A DNA stretch of 64,000 nucleotides from CALBRZ01 sp964511065 (GTDB taxonomy: Bacteria; Planctomycetota; Planctomycetia; Pirellulales; S012-138), in NCBI GenBank assembly GCA_964511065.1, contig CAZEEG010000010.1:13634-77633 (forward strand), read 5' to 3'. Below the pieces are notes generated by a model. The model ran no database searches. It saw nothing but the letters and a program-made list of their open reading frames with translations, and was not told where the DNA came from. Positions 35,806 through 44,737 of this stretch are shown one piece after another (positions within the stretch are counted from its first letter, which is position 1; each line of letters starts with the position of its first letter). The position numbers and the translations under genes are program-made.

Positions 35806-38304
35806 TTAGCCATCCGCCACCACTTCCGGCGTGCTGGGGATGATTTCTGGCGGGGGTTCGGAGAGCGCGCGCTCGAGCGAGTTGAGTTGCTCGTCGATGG
35901 CAGCATGTTCAACATCGCTCAGCGAATGACAGCCGAAGCGCACCCGGTAGAACAACTCGGTCAACCGCCGGGGAACCGACGCGAGGGCGGCCGTTCCCGG
36001 ACGCTCGGCCAGGTCGGCGCCCACGGAAACGGCGAATTCCCGCTGGGTTTGGGTGCGGCGGCGCTGGAATTGGGCATCGGCGAGAATCTGCTCCAGGCGC
36101 CGATAGAAGTAGATTTCCGAAAGGTTGGCAGCGGCCGATGATTCTGGGGTTCGGGTACGTTTGCGGCGCAGCCATCTGCGCAGCCAACGATAAGCAAACA
36201 GCAGCAGCAGTTGAGCCCCGAAGGCCACCACGCCCGCCTGCCAACTGATCCAGCGATAACCTGCATCGCCACCGCTGAACAGGGCTTTGACATCCCTCCA
36301 CCAGGCGGCCCAAGCATTGCCGTCGAACAGTTCAGCAAACGGTGTGTAAATGCGCTCTGTTTGCGTTTGCGGGTTCATGCCCAACACATACTGCGACCAC
36401 AGCACTTCGGCCATGTCGCCGATATGTTGCACCTGCGACCAGGTTGTGGCTGTCAGGTCCGCACGGCCGGGGGTGGCATCCAATCGCAGCCATGCATGCC
36501 GCAGACCATAGTTCTCCACCCAACGATTGTTCCGCAGGCGGCCCCGCAGGCCCTGTCCCCGCTGCATGCGGCGGGAGTAAGAGGTGGCCCACGCGCGATC
36601 GGGGCGTGGCTGAAACTCCGGCGGCACATACTCCGGCGGAATCAAGGCTTCCACCCAGGCGTGCGCGTGCCATTGCCGGACAAGGCAACTGCCGGTCTCG
36701 AAGTCCCATTCACCGCCCTTGTAACCGGTGACAACCCGGGCCGGGATATCCTGGCTGCGGAGCATCAACGCCAGCACGGTGGCAAAGTACTCGCAGTGGC
36801 CGCTCTTGCTGTTCAGCACGAAGTCTTCAGCCGGATCGAGGTCAGTTTGCCTCCGCCGGCGCGATAACGAGTAAGAGTAGATCCCCGAATCGCGCAAATG
36901 CGATTCCAAGGCCTTGGCCTTGGCCACTGGATCATTGCGCTGGCTTTCCGGCAGGCTGGCGACGACTTCGGCCGCAACCGCTTTCAGGCCCCTGAGCGGG
37001 TCTTCGCCCACCCCGGTCGGCAACGATAGCAGGTCGCGCATCTCCTGCACGGAAATATCCGTGAGGATGGTCCACCGGAACGGCAGTTGTCTGCCGCTCT
37101 TGAAGCCCGTGGTGACGTGCTGATAGGTCACGGTCTCGGTGCGGAAAACCTCGTGGCAGATCAGCCGCTCTTCGAGCGGGTCGAAATAAACGTGCGTTTC
37201 ACTCTCCAGCCCAAAGAACGGGTAGATGGCGAACAGTACGTCGGAGATTTTGCGTGAGGGACCGTGTGACGGCAGCGGCTGAATCTCAATTTCGACCGCC
37301 ACCAGGTCATTGGTCGACGAAACTTGGGCCGCTTCAAACGGCGAAAGCGGATCGGCGTGTACCAGCTTGGCCAGGTGATCGTTCGTCGAGTACCACTCGC
37401 CGTTGCGGTAGATCAACCGCCGCGAACTGCCGCGGAAATAAATGTTCTCACGATCCAGGATGGCATAATGCTGGTCGGTCCGCATGTCGCGGAACCGGGC
37501 CACCAGGACTTCCTCCGGGTCTTGCAGCACTTGGGTGAACTCGCCGCCCACCAGCGAAACATCCTCGGTAAACCCCACCGTCGCTTGAAGGCCGGAACCG
37601 GCGCCCCACGAACCGCGGGAGGACGTCGTCCGCGGAATGACGACAAACACCAGCGGAGCGACGAGCAGAGTGATCAGGCCAGTGCGCATGGTCGGCCCCC
37701 AAAGTCCCCGCAGGCGCGGTGCGTGGCGCCGTTTCTGTCGGCCTTTCAGCACCAGTGGGCGGTATAGCAGCGGCCAGCGCGCATGGTCCGGTTCGGCGGC
37801 TACCCTGCGGAGCCATTGGCTGCCGGCCTGTTCGTATTCCTCGCGATACACCAGGAACATCGACAGCGAGTAGACGGCCACGAACATGTAGAGCACCATC
37901 AACACGCCGAACAGCGGGCTTAAGCTGATGACCGCCGACACCGCCACCTGCAGGAAGCTCAGCAGCACGATCATGCCGTAAATGCGCGGAGACTTCTGCC
38001 GGAGGAACAATACGGCCTGGAGATAGACCAGCAGATTGGAGAGGGCCAGGAACAGCGCCTGTTTGTCGTCCAGGTTGCGATAGACATCGCGCAGGGCAAA
38101 GAGCGTTACCGTGAGGCCGGCCAGGTTCGCCGCACCACTTCCCAGCAAGAGCCAACCTTTGAAGTCGGTCAGAATGAAGCCGATGGCAGCGGCCGCGACC
38201 GTCAGCATCGGAAGCTGAAAGTCTTCCTTTTCCCAGCCCAGGATCAATGAGCCGCATGTCGCCAGGACGGCGATGGCAATCTGCAAGCGTCGTTCGAGCC
38301 TCAT
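35806..38304 (-). CDS. DUF3488/transglutaminase-like/DUF4129 membrane protein (832 aa)
   Basis: N-terminal block of 6-7 membrane helices (about 5-220), a periplasmic region with the transglutaminase core, one C-terminal helix (about 690-710) and a cytoplasmic DUF4129-like tail. The papain-like triad is intact: Cys504 (SGHCEYFATVLALMLR), His548 (WHAHAWVEAL) and Asp609 (LRLDATPG). Family members usually occur with a DUF58 protein and a MoxR ATPase; the DUF58 gene lies about 300 bp upstream on the same strand, MoxR does not. Peptide-crosslinking or protease roles are proposed for the family but not proven. ATG 38304 with GGAG seven bases upstream. Confidence 0.87.
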   Translation of the reverse strand: MRLERRLQIAIAVLATCGSLILGWEKEDFQLPMLTVAAAAIGFILTDFKGWLLLGSGAANLAGLTVTLFALRDVYRNLDDKQALFLALSNLLVYLQAVLFLRQKSPRIYGMIVLLSFLQVAVSAVISLSPLFGVLMVLYMFVAVYSLSMFLVYREEYEQAGSQWLRRVAAEPDHARWPLLYRPLVLKGRQKRRHAPRLRGLWGPTMRTGLITLLVAPLVFVVIPRTTSSRGSWGAGSGLQATVGFTEDVSLVGGEFTQVLQDPEEVLVARFRDMRTDQHYAILDRENIYFRGSSRRLIYRNGEWYSTNDHLAKLVHADPLSPFEAAQVSSTNDLVAVEIEIQPLPSHGPSRKISDVLFAIYPFFGLESETHVYFDPLEERLICHEVFRTETVTYQHVTTGFKSGRQLPFRWTILTDISVQEMRDLLSLPTGVGEDPLRGLKAVAAEVVASLPESQRNDPVAKAKALESHLRDSGIYSYSLSRRRRQTDLDPAEDFVLNSKSGHCEYFATVLALMLRSQDIPARVVTGYKGGEWDFETGSCLVRQWHAHAWVEALIPPEYVPPEFQPRPDRAWATSYSRRMQRGQGLRGRLRNNRWVENYGLRHAWLRLDATPGRADLTATTWSQVQHIGDMAEVLWSQYVLGMNPQTQTERIYTPFAELFDGNAWAAWWRDVKALFSGGDAGYRWISWQAGVVAFGAQLLLLFAYRWLRRWLRRKRTRTPESSAAANLSEIYFYRRLEQILADAQFQRRRTQTQREFAVSVGADLAERPGTAALASVPRRLTELFYRVRFGCHSLSDVEHAAIDEQLNSLERALSEPPPEIIPSTPEVVADG

Positions 38305-38608
38305 CCGGTTTCTCCTGCCTCACCCCGCTGCTGGGGCGCCGGCACTGCACCGATCATGGAGCCTGCGGTCGATCATTTTGGGTTGTGCGCCACGCTGGAT
38401 CGTAGGCAAGTCGCCGTTGCCTAGCGCCCTGGCTGCGCGCGTGGAAACATGGTTCCGGCCAAGGGCCTTGGGCAATCCACTGCGTACGGATTTGCGGGTG
38501 AAACCGCACGCAGCAGGAATTTCATCAATCGAGAAGTATTGGCTGATTTCTTGGGGGGAATGTTTTGAAGCCCCCAGCGGGGGCCGCTTGGGGCGCATTA
38601 CCTGGCAA
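38305..38608. other. Spacer between DUF58 and transglutaminase genes
   Basis: About 300 bp between two same-strand genes that normally sit close together. No ORF or strong hairpin seen, so the two may have separate promoters here. Confidence 0.3.
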
Positions 38609-39793
38609 TTATAACGCCTGGTAATACCTCAATATATCAGAACTGCTGGCGTCAATCAGCAATACCTTGCCGAAGAGGCCTTGCTTGCGGGAGTCTTGCC
38701 GCATTTCATCCACCAGGCTCTCGTCCGTCAAATCGACGTTGCGCGTGCTGACCAGCACGATATCGCAATGAGGCGGTAACTGATCGAAAGCTTCCGTCAG
38801 CAGTTTGCCCAGGTGGTTGGAGTTTCCGGCCGAAACGGCGGCCAGGTGTTCCATGGCTTCGGTGAAGAGACCGCGCGAGGCCGGGCCGCGCGTGATATCG
38901 ACCGTGGCGCCGGCCGTGCCAAGCAGCAGTTGGCTCTGGCCCCGATGGCACATGTCCGACACCACCGTGGCGGCGAAGCTTACCGCGAGTTCGACACTCT
39001 CCAGGTCGCTGCTGCTGTAGGACTCGGGCACCCACAAATCGAGCAGCAGCGCCAAATCGTGGTGTCGCTGCCGCTCGAATTGCCGCACCATCGGCATGCC
39101 TCGCCGCGCCGTGGTGCGCCAGTGGATCCAGCGTTGGCTGTCGCCGTGGCGGTAATCGCGCAGCGCGTGGAAGTCGCCTTCCATCAGGCCTTGCTGTCGC
39201 TTCACCGGGCGGCTGCCGTGGTATGTGGACTGCAAACGCTCCTTCCAGGCGGGCGTCAACTGGCCAGTGCGGGGAAAAACGATGATCTCGTCCTTCAACA
39301 TATGCACCACCGTCCGCCGCACCAGCCCTAACGGGAAACGCGTGGTCACCTTGAGCGGCCCCAACTCGTAGCGTCCGCGGGCAGGCACGATTCCCTCGTA
39401 GGCTTCAGTCAGCGTTTCGTCCGGACTGATCCGACTGAACAACACGCCGGGCCGCAATGCGACCCCGTTGAACGAAAGCGAGGTGAGTTTGTCATCGACC
39501 CGAACCGCCCAACTCGTTCGCTTGCCTTCGTTGGTGGCCTTGATATCGACCACCAGCTTTTCGCCGGCCACGATCGAACTGGGGGCTGAACGGCTGACCC
39601 GGATCTTGCGGAGCGAATGGGCCACGATCCGCCAGTTGACGTACATTGGGCCGATCATCAGGCCAAAGAGCAGGATGAGCAGGTTCATCTGCCGCAGCAG
39701 CGCTCCGGCCAGGATGAACCCCATGATGCCCAGGAAATACCAGCCCTCCAGGGTGATGGTCGTATGGTACTGACGGCGCGGCTTTCGTTTCAT
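38609..39793 (-). CDS. DUF58 domain protein (394 aa)
   Basis: Two N-terminal membrane helices (about 16-50), then a soluble region with the DUF58 signature YRHGDSQRWIHWRTTARRG around residues 205-225 and a vWA-like C-terminus (HHDLALLLDLWVP). The family is a partner of MoxR AAA ATPases and transglutaminase-like membrane proteins. ATG 39793 is chosen because the open frame upstream (to 39880) is proline/arginine-rich; AAGG is rather far upstream. Likely functional partner of the transglutaminase-like protein downstream. Confidence 0.85.
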   Translation of the reverse strand: MKRKPRRQYHTTITLEGWYFLGIMGFILAGALLRQMNLLILLFGLMIGPMYVNWRIVAHSLRKIRVSRSAPSSIVAGEKLVVDIKATNEGKRTSWAVRVDDKLTSLSFNGVALRPGVLFSRISPDETLTEAYEGIVPARGRYELGPLKVTTRFPLGLVRRTVVHMLKDEIIVFPRTGQLTPAWKERLQSTYHGSRPVKRQQGLMEGDFHALRDYRHGDSQRWIHWRTTARRGMPMVRQFERQRHHDLALLLDLWVPESYSSSDLESVELAVSFAATVVSDMCHRGQSQLLLGTAGATVDITRGPASRGLFTEAMEHLAAVSAGNSNHLGKLLTEAFDQLPPHCDIVLVSTRNVDLTDESLVDEMRQDSRKQGLFGKVLLIDASSSDILRYYQAL

Positions 39794-40259
39794 GTCCGTC
39801 GCGCTACCTTCAATCGGAAGATGGCGGGGGGAGTCGGAACGGGGGGGGGTGGCCCTCAGCGTCCCTGCGGGGGGATTCATCCGACGACCGCTGTATTCAT
39901 TATGGCAGCACGGTCCAGTTGCTGCGATGCCCTAGCTGCCCGCTTTGCCGAGGTGTGACTTGCCGTCTGTTCTGCCAGTTTTTGCCAGTTTGGATTCTGC
40001 TGTCTGAGGTGCAGGTTCCACCGCGCGGCGGGCTTGCCGGGGGCGGTGGAGGCGTTTGCGGATGCGGCGACTGGCAATTGCTCCCCAGGTTGCGTAGGTT
40101 ATGGGCGTTCGCACGGGCGAACCCACCGATAGAGCCAGCGCCCCAACAGGTTGCTGGAGTCACGGGGCGTTTGCCGAGCGGGCGTGTCATACCATCGATC
40201 GAAGGTCGGCCCAATGCGGCTGGCTGGTGATGTCAACACACACGTAAAGGATTGCCGCT
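39794..40259. promoter_or_regulatory. Divergent region, DUF58 gene / SMP-30 gene
   Basis: About 465 bp without a supported gene and specifically without the MoxR gene that often precedes DUF58. A run of ten G residues occurs at 39840-39849. Promoters for both flanking genes are expected here. Confidence 0.3.
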
Positions 40260-41165
40260 ATGAAGAGGATTGCCGGCGTATTGGCTGCCATCGCGGTATC
40301 GTTCGCGCCTGCCGCTGCCCAGGAAAAGTCGTTCGTCAAGCCCGGTGCCAAGGCGGAGAAACTGGCAGGTGATTTTGCCTTTACCGAAGGCCCCGCCGTC
40401 GATGCCAAGGGCAACATCTACTTTTCAGATATCCCTAACGACCGCATCCACCTGTGGACGACCGACGGTAAGCTCTCCACGTTCCGCGAAGACAGCGGCG
40501 GGGCCAACGGTCTATTCTTCGACCGCGACAGCAACCTGCTGGCGTGCGAAGGCAAGGCTCGCCGAGTCACCGCGATCAGCCCTGATGGCAAGGTCACCGT
40601 ACTGGCCGACAAGTACAACGGCAAGAAACTCAATAGCCCCAACGACCTTTGGGTCGATCCGCAGGGCGGCGTGTACTTTACCGATCCGCGGTACGGCAAC
40701 ATGGATGGCTTGGAACAAGACGGGTTCCACGTCTACTACATTTCGCCCGACCGCAAGACGGTAACCCGCGTCATCAGCGACCTGGTCAAGCCCAACGGTG
40801 TACTGGGCACGCCCGATGGCAAGTTGCTGTACGTGGCCGATCCGGGCGATCAAAAGACGTACGTTTACCAGATTCAGGGGCCCGGCAAGCTCAGCCAAAA
40901 GAAGCTGTTTTGCAGCCAAGGCTCCGATGGTTTGACCCTCGATGAGCACGGCAACGTGTACCTCACCTCCGCCGGCATCAACATCTACAGCCCGGAAGGC
41001 AAGCTCATCGAAACGATTGAGGTGCCGGAGCGCCCGGCCAACATGTGCTTTGGGGGCAAGGACAATAAGACACTGTTCATCACCGCCCGGACTTCGTTCT
41101 ACTCGATCCCGATGCAAGTCTCCGGCGTGAAGCAGACGGTGCAGTTGCAGGGCGACAAACAGTAA
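40260..41165 (+). CDS. Exported SMP-30/gluconolactonase/LRE-family protein
   Basis: A six-bladed propeller hydrolase probably opening sugar lactones in the periplasm. A signal peptide (about 1-20, MKRIAGVLAAIAVSFAPAAA) precedes 280 residues with typical repeats: FTEGPAVDAKGNIYFSD (metal-binding Glu), GANGLFFDRDSNLL, LNSPNDLWVDPQGGVYFTDP (Asn and Asp ligands) and GSDGLTLDEHGNVYLT (Asp ligand). All metal ligands expected for the family appear present. AAAGGA lies about nine bases before ATG 40260. Single gene; convergent with the MazG-like gene. Confidence 0.9.
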   Translation: MKRIAGVLAAIAVSFAPAAAQEKSFVKPGAKAEKLAGDFAFTEGPAVDAKGNIYFSDIPNDRIHLWTTDGKLSTFREDSGGANGLFFDRDSNLLACEGKARRVTAISPDGKVTVLADKYNGKKLNSPNDLWVDPQGGVYFTDPRYGNMDGLEQDGFHVYYISPDRKTVTRVISDLVKPNGVLGTPDGKLLYVADPGDQKTYVYQIQGPGKLSQKKLFCSQGSDGLTLDEHGNVYLTSAGINIYSPEGKLIETIEVPERPANMCFGGKDNKTLFITARTSFYSIPMQVSGVKQTVQLQGDKQ

Positions 41166-41254
41166 CCGGCGCCCGAGGAAAAGCCGATGCGTGATGGACC
41201 ACCTCCCGGCGGTGCCGTGGCTGCGACGGATGTTGCGGCGCCGCGCAGAAAGCC

Positions 41255-41635
41255 TTACTTGGCTTCCCGCTGGTCCTCCGGCCCGTACCGCCCGCGGTAT
41301 TGTTCCACCGGGTACTTGATGGCGTTCTTCACCATCTTTTTGCGGACCGTCGTGGAGATGTCGATACCCAGCTCATTGGCCAGTGCCAGGGTGTAGCCGA
41401 ACACGTCGGCGATTTCCTCGCTGACGGCGGCCAGTTTGTCGGGCTGGTTAGCAAGCTCGCGCGATTCTTCGATGGTGAGCCATTGGAAGTGTTCCATGAG
41501 TTCGGCCACTTCCACCATCAGGGCCATGCAGATGTTCTTGGGAGCATGGAAACTTTGCCAGTCGCGCTCATCGACGAACCGCCGCATATTTTCCCGCAAT
41601 TCGGCGACGGTCGTTTCGGCGTCAGTGCGATCCAT
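41255..41635 (-). CDS. MazG-like nucleotide pyrophosphohydrolase (dCTPase/RS21-C6 type, 126 aa)
   Basis: All-alpha NTP pyrophosphohydrolase. The metal motif reads EVAELMEHFQW (E-x-x-E) and, 25-30 residues later, SEEIADVFGYTL (E-x-x-D), the MazG signature; WQSFHAPKNICMAL is typical of the single-domain dCTP pyrophosphatase-like subgroup. These enzymes clean non-canonical or excess dNTPs. ATG 41635 lies inside the end of the preceding receiver-like gene (14-base overlap on the same strand), so the two are probably translationally coupled. Upstream extension to 41710 is unlikely. Confidence 0.85.
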   Translation of the reverse strand: MDRTDAETTVAELRENMRRFVDERDWQSFHAPKNICMALMVEVAELMEHFQWLTIEESRELANQPDKLAAVSEEIADVFGYTLALANELGIDISTTVRKKMVKNAIKYPVEQYRGRYGPEDQREAK

Positions 41636-42590
41636 GTTGCTTGACCATGGGTGAAGCCAGGGCATCAAATCCCGGCAGAAACTGCTGCCGAGGAGGTGTC
41701 TGACGCTCACGATACTGCCGGCGGTAGCAATCCGCCAGCCGGGTCATGACTTCCAGCCCCAGCAAATCGGCCCGGTTGAACACGTGTCGGCTGCTGCGAT
41801 TGCCCAATCCTGCCAAGGTATCTTCCAGCACATACAGGTGCAGTTGCAGGAGTTGGCGACCGGAGATTCCGGCCCTGGCCAGCAACTCGGCCAGGTGGCA
41901 CACTTCGCGCCGCAGGTGTCCCGAACCCATGATGACATAGGCCCGCAGTAGTTGTTGGTAATGGCTGATGAGCTCGTCGGGCAGGGGGTGTTCGTCGCCG
42001 GCGTTGAACAATGCGCCGTCGTCGCCCACGGCCAACTCGGCCAGTTCCCCCAGTAGCCGGCGGGCTTCGGAGTGTTCTGCGGCCAACCGCGATTCTTCCG
42101 CCTGGGAGAGCCGCCGCACTTGCCGCATTAGGTGTTGGCGCTCGGCGGCCCTGGCGACGACCCAGATCAGGTGCGCCAGCGTGGCCGTTTGTTCGCACAC
42201 GTACGCATCGCCGCCGGCCTGGTAACAGGCGACGGCCATATCTGCCTCGTTCCCGTGGCCAATTACAATCACGGCTTCTTCGGCGCCGCCGGCACGCATG
42301 GCCTGCGTGAAGGCCACGGCATCCAGGCCGTCGGGTTCGTGCGGCAGAATGACGGCGTCGAAGATTTCGTCGCGCAGCCGGGCCATTCCGGCGGCCACGC
42401 CCTGCACTTCGATCAGCGTGATTTCCAGTTCCTCAATACCCACCAAACCATCCAGCAGCATGCCGCCCAGTCGCCGATGCGTGGCGACGTACAGAATCCG
42501 TAGCCGTTTGGGGACAGGGTGGGGATGCTGCGAATCGGCCGTTTCCGCCGCTGAATTCCGAGGATGCGTGAGATGCAAAGCTGAGGGCAT
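41622..42590 (-). CDS. Degenerate receiver-domain protein (322 aa)
   Basis: Residues about 30-145 fold like a CheY receiver: RLRILYVATHRRLGGML (beta1/alpha1), FDAVILPHEPDG (beta3), EEAVIVIGHGNEADMAVACYQAGGDAYV (beta4-beta5, shown only as a pattern). At the phosphoacceptor position of the beta3 strand there is Pro83 instead of Asp, and the acidic pair after beta1 is also missing, so classical phosphorylation is not expected. The remaining 180 residues are helical with no recognised output domain (LPDELISHYQQLLRAYVI, HLAELLARAGISGRQLL). Its stop overlaps the start of the MazG-like gene by 14 bases. I chose ATG 42590; the open frame to 42797 is doubtful. Confidence 0.68.
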   Translation of the reverse strand: MPSALHLTHPRNSAAETADSQHPHPVPKRLRILYVATHRRLGGMLLDGLVGIEELEITLIEVQGVAAGMARLRDEIFDAVILPHEPDGLDAVAFTQAMRAGGAEEAVIVIGHGNEADMAVACYQAGGDAYVCEQTATLAHLIWVVARAAERQHLMRQVRRLSQAEESRLAAEHSEARRLLGELAELAVGDDGALFNAGDEHPLPDELISHYQQLLRAYVIMGSGHLRREVCHLAELLARAGISGRQLLQLHLYVLEDTLAGLGNRSSRHVFNRADLLGLEVMTRLADCYRRQYRERQTPPRQQFLPGFDALASPMVKQHGSH

Positions 42591-42815
42591 GTCGAACCGT
42601 TCGCCAGGAGAATCGACCCGCCAAGAAAGGATGCGAAGCGGGTGGGACTCTACCCAAGGCTTCGCGGCACGGCAAGGTAAAGTAGGGAAGCCGGCCGTAA
42701 AGGAAACACTGCTGCGTTGCTGAGCGACGCTTCGACCCGCTCGGGGACACAGCTTGCATGGGGGCAGCGCTGTCTCGGCAGTACCCGCCGCTGGCAACAG
42801 TCAGGAGGTAGACTG

Positions 42816-44555
42816 CTAGCCCCGTTGCCATCCGCGCCGTTCTTTCTTGGCGAGTAGGGCTTGCGAATGCGCAGCGACCTGCTTCCATAGGGCCTTCCAG
42901 TCGCTGCCATCTTCCAGCGTGGCCACGTAAGCCTGCAAGAATCGCACGCAATGGCTGCGGCGGATGCGAGGGTGCAGCACAAGCGACGCTGCAAGACGGG
43001 CCAGGTTGCGTGCCCGCTCCCGGTTGCGAAGCCACACGCGGACGCGGAGGCCGTCGAGGTCGATGATGGCCGTCTCCACCTGATCGCCGCGCTGCACCGC
43101 CAGCAGGTTGCCCCATTTCAGGTCGCGGTGGGCGATCCGCCAGCGGTGCAAGTTGCCAATCAACTGCCCCAGGCTGGCCGCCGTCGATCGGGCAAGCCGC
43201 TCGCCTTCGGCCCGAGGCAAGTCCGCCAGTCGCCAGGCAAACAGGTGCAGGTTCTCGGCCCCATCGATCCATTGGGTTGCCAGGTAGCTGTCGCGGCCTG
43301 GCGGGTCGATCACGCAAAGCGGTCGGGCCGTGGCGACCGCCCGCTGCCAAAGCGCTTGGCCGCGATACCAACTGGCCAAGGCTCGGGACCGACGCAGCGG
43401 TGCCAGCCACCGCTTCCATCCACCAACCAGGCGGCACCGCTTCCAGGCGATCTTGGTCGGTACGCCGTCCACGATCAACTCCGCCTGGACCAACACGCTG
43501 GTGTGCGACAGTTTCAACGGATGGTGGTGAAACTGGGCCAGGATGGCCTCGGGATTGGCGGCGAGCTCGCCCAGTGTCTCAGGGCTGATGGAGCGAATGG
43601 CGTGAACCCGGGTTCGCCCCCACCGAAAACTCTGAAAGTCGCGGTTGTTGCGCAGCGCTCGCCGATCGCGACCGCGCATGTTTCGGCAGGCGAATGCCCT
43701 GGCCACGGCGGCCACTTCGGCGGCGGCGCGGCGAGGGCAGGCCAGTTGCAGGTCGGTTCGATGCGTCAGGTAGGCGCGCCAGAATCGCCAGCGGTCCGTG
43801 CGGCTGGTGACGGCGATCATGCCGGCTTGCAGCATCACGAGGTTATTTCGAGTCTGCCGCCACGAAAGCGGCCGCGTGAAGCGGACTCCCGGCAGGTCGA
43901 TCAGGTGCAATCGCGGCCAAGGCAACACTCGGTCGCCAGTACGGTCGGCCGCTTCATGAAGGGAGTCTGGAGTTGAGCCGTCCGGGCCGGTGGGCGGTTC
44001 CCAGGTCACCAGCAGGTTGCCGGCATGCAAGTCGTCCTGCACCACTCCGTGCGAGTGCAGCTTGGCACAGAAGGCGGCCAGGGCACGTGTCAGCCGGTGT
44101 CGCAGCACGGTTCTTGAGCGAGGGCTATAGTGGCTCAGATACTCCACCACGCACGTATCCAGCGGGATCGCGCCCGGCAGGGCCTCGGTCACAAAGAAGT
44201 TGTCGAGCACCAAGCCGTGGCGGCGTTGTTCGCCGTATCCGATCGCATGGGCGGTCGGCACGCGGCGGCGAGAAACCTCGCGCATCTTGCGAAATTCGCG
44301 CCGCGCGGCACTGGCCCTGACGAGCGTTCGGCCGGCCCGGCCCACGGACGTGCAACGATAGTGCTTGACGTAAACGCTTTGGTCGCCCAGGTCCACACGG
44401 TATACAGTTCGATGTTCACCGGTCTTGACGATGCTGGCCTGGCCGTTTTCAAGCCATTGCTTGAGCGGCAATCCGCCCTGGTTCAGCAGACGCGATTCCC
44501 AACCTGGTGACAGATGCCAGTCGATTGGGCCAGATTGCTGAACGCCGCCGCTCAC
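42816..44555 (-). CDS. Tandem lipopolysaccharide-kinase-like (WaaP/Kdo kinase family) protein (579 aa)
   Basis: Two kinase-like domains in one chain. Domain 1 (about 40-260) has Lys64 in VYVKHYR, the catalytic loop HGVVQDDLHAGNLLV (Asp175) and LIDLPGVRF. Domain 2 (about 320-560) has a catalytic loop IAHRDLKWGNLL (Asp478) and IIDLDGLRVR. Both keep the catalytic Asp and a downstream Asp for Mg. The pattern HG-x4-DLH-x2-N is that of WaaP/Kdo kinases, which phosphorylate heptose or Kdo in the lipopolysaccharide core. The native target in this organism is unknown. GTG 44555 has AAGG seven bases upstream. bioF lies about 180 bp further upstream on the same strand. Confidence 0.8.
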   Translation of the reverse strand: MSGGVQQSGPIDWHLSPGWESRLLNQGGLPLKQWLENGQASIVKTGEHRTVYRVDLGDQSVYVKHYRCTSVGRAGRTLVRASAARREFRKMREVSRRRVPTAHAIGYGEQRRHGLVLDNFFVTEALPGAIPLDTCVVEYLSHYSPRSRTVLRHRLTRALAAFCAKLHSHGVVQDDLHAGNLLVTWEPPTGPDGSTPDSLHEAADRTGDRVLPWPRLHLIDLPGVRFTRPLSWRQTRNNLVMLQAGMIAVTSRTDRWRFWRAYLTHRTDLQLACPRRAAAEVAAVARAFACRNMRGRDRRALRNNRDFQSFRWGRTRVHAIRSISPETLGELAANPEAILAQFHHHPLKLSHTSVLVQAELIVDGVPTKIAWKRCRLVGGWKRWLAPLRRSRALASWYRGQALWQRAVATARPLCVIDPPGRDSYLATQWIDGAENLHLFAWRLADLPRAEGERLARSTAASLGQLIGNLHRWRIAHRDLKWGNLLAVQRGDQVETAIIDLDGLRVRVWLRNRERARNLARLAASLVLHPRIRRSHCVRFLQAYVATLEDGSDWKALWKQVAAHSQALLAKKERRGWQRG

Positions 44556-44737
44556 ACGTTTTCCTTATGCTCTGCCCGCCGCTGCGCTGGGGGGCCGCTT
44601 TTTTGCCCTGCTCGTGGAGCGGCAAGGCTAGCAATCGACCCGCGGAGCGACAAGACCAAGTAGCAAACAGGCCTTGCTGTGCCGGCAGTGCCAGCGGCCA
44701 GAAGCATTTGCCTGGCTGGACCGCGGTGCGCAGCAGG

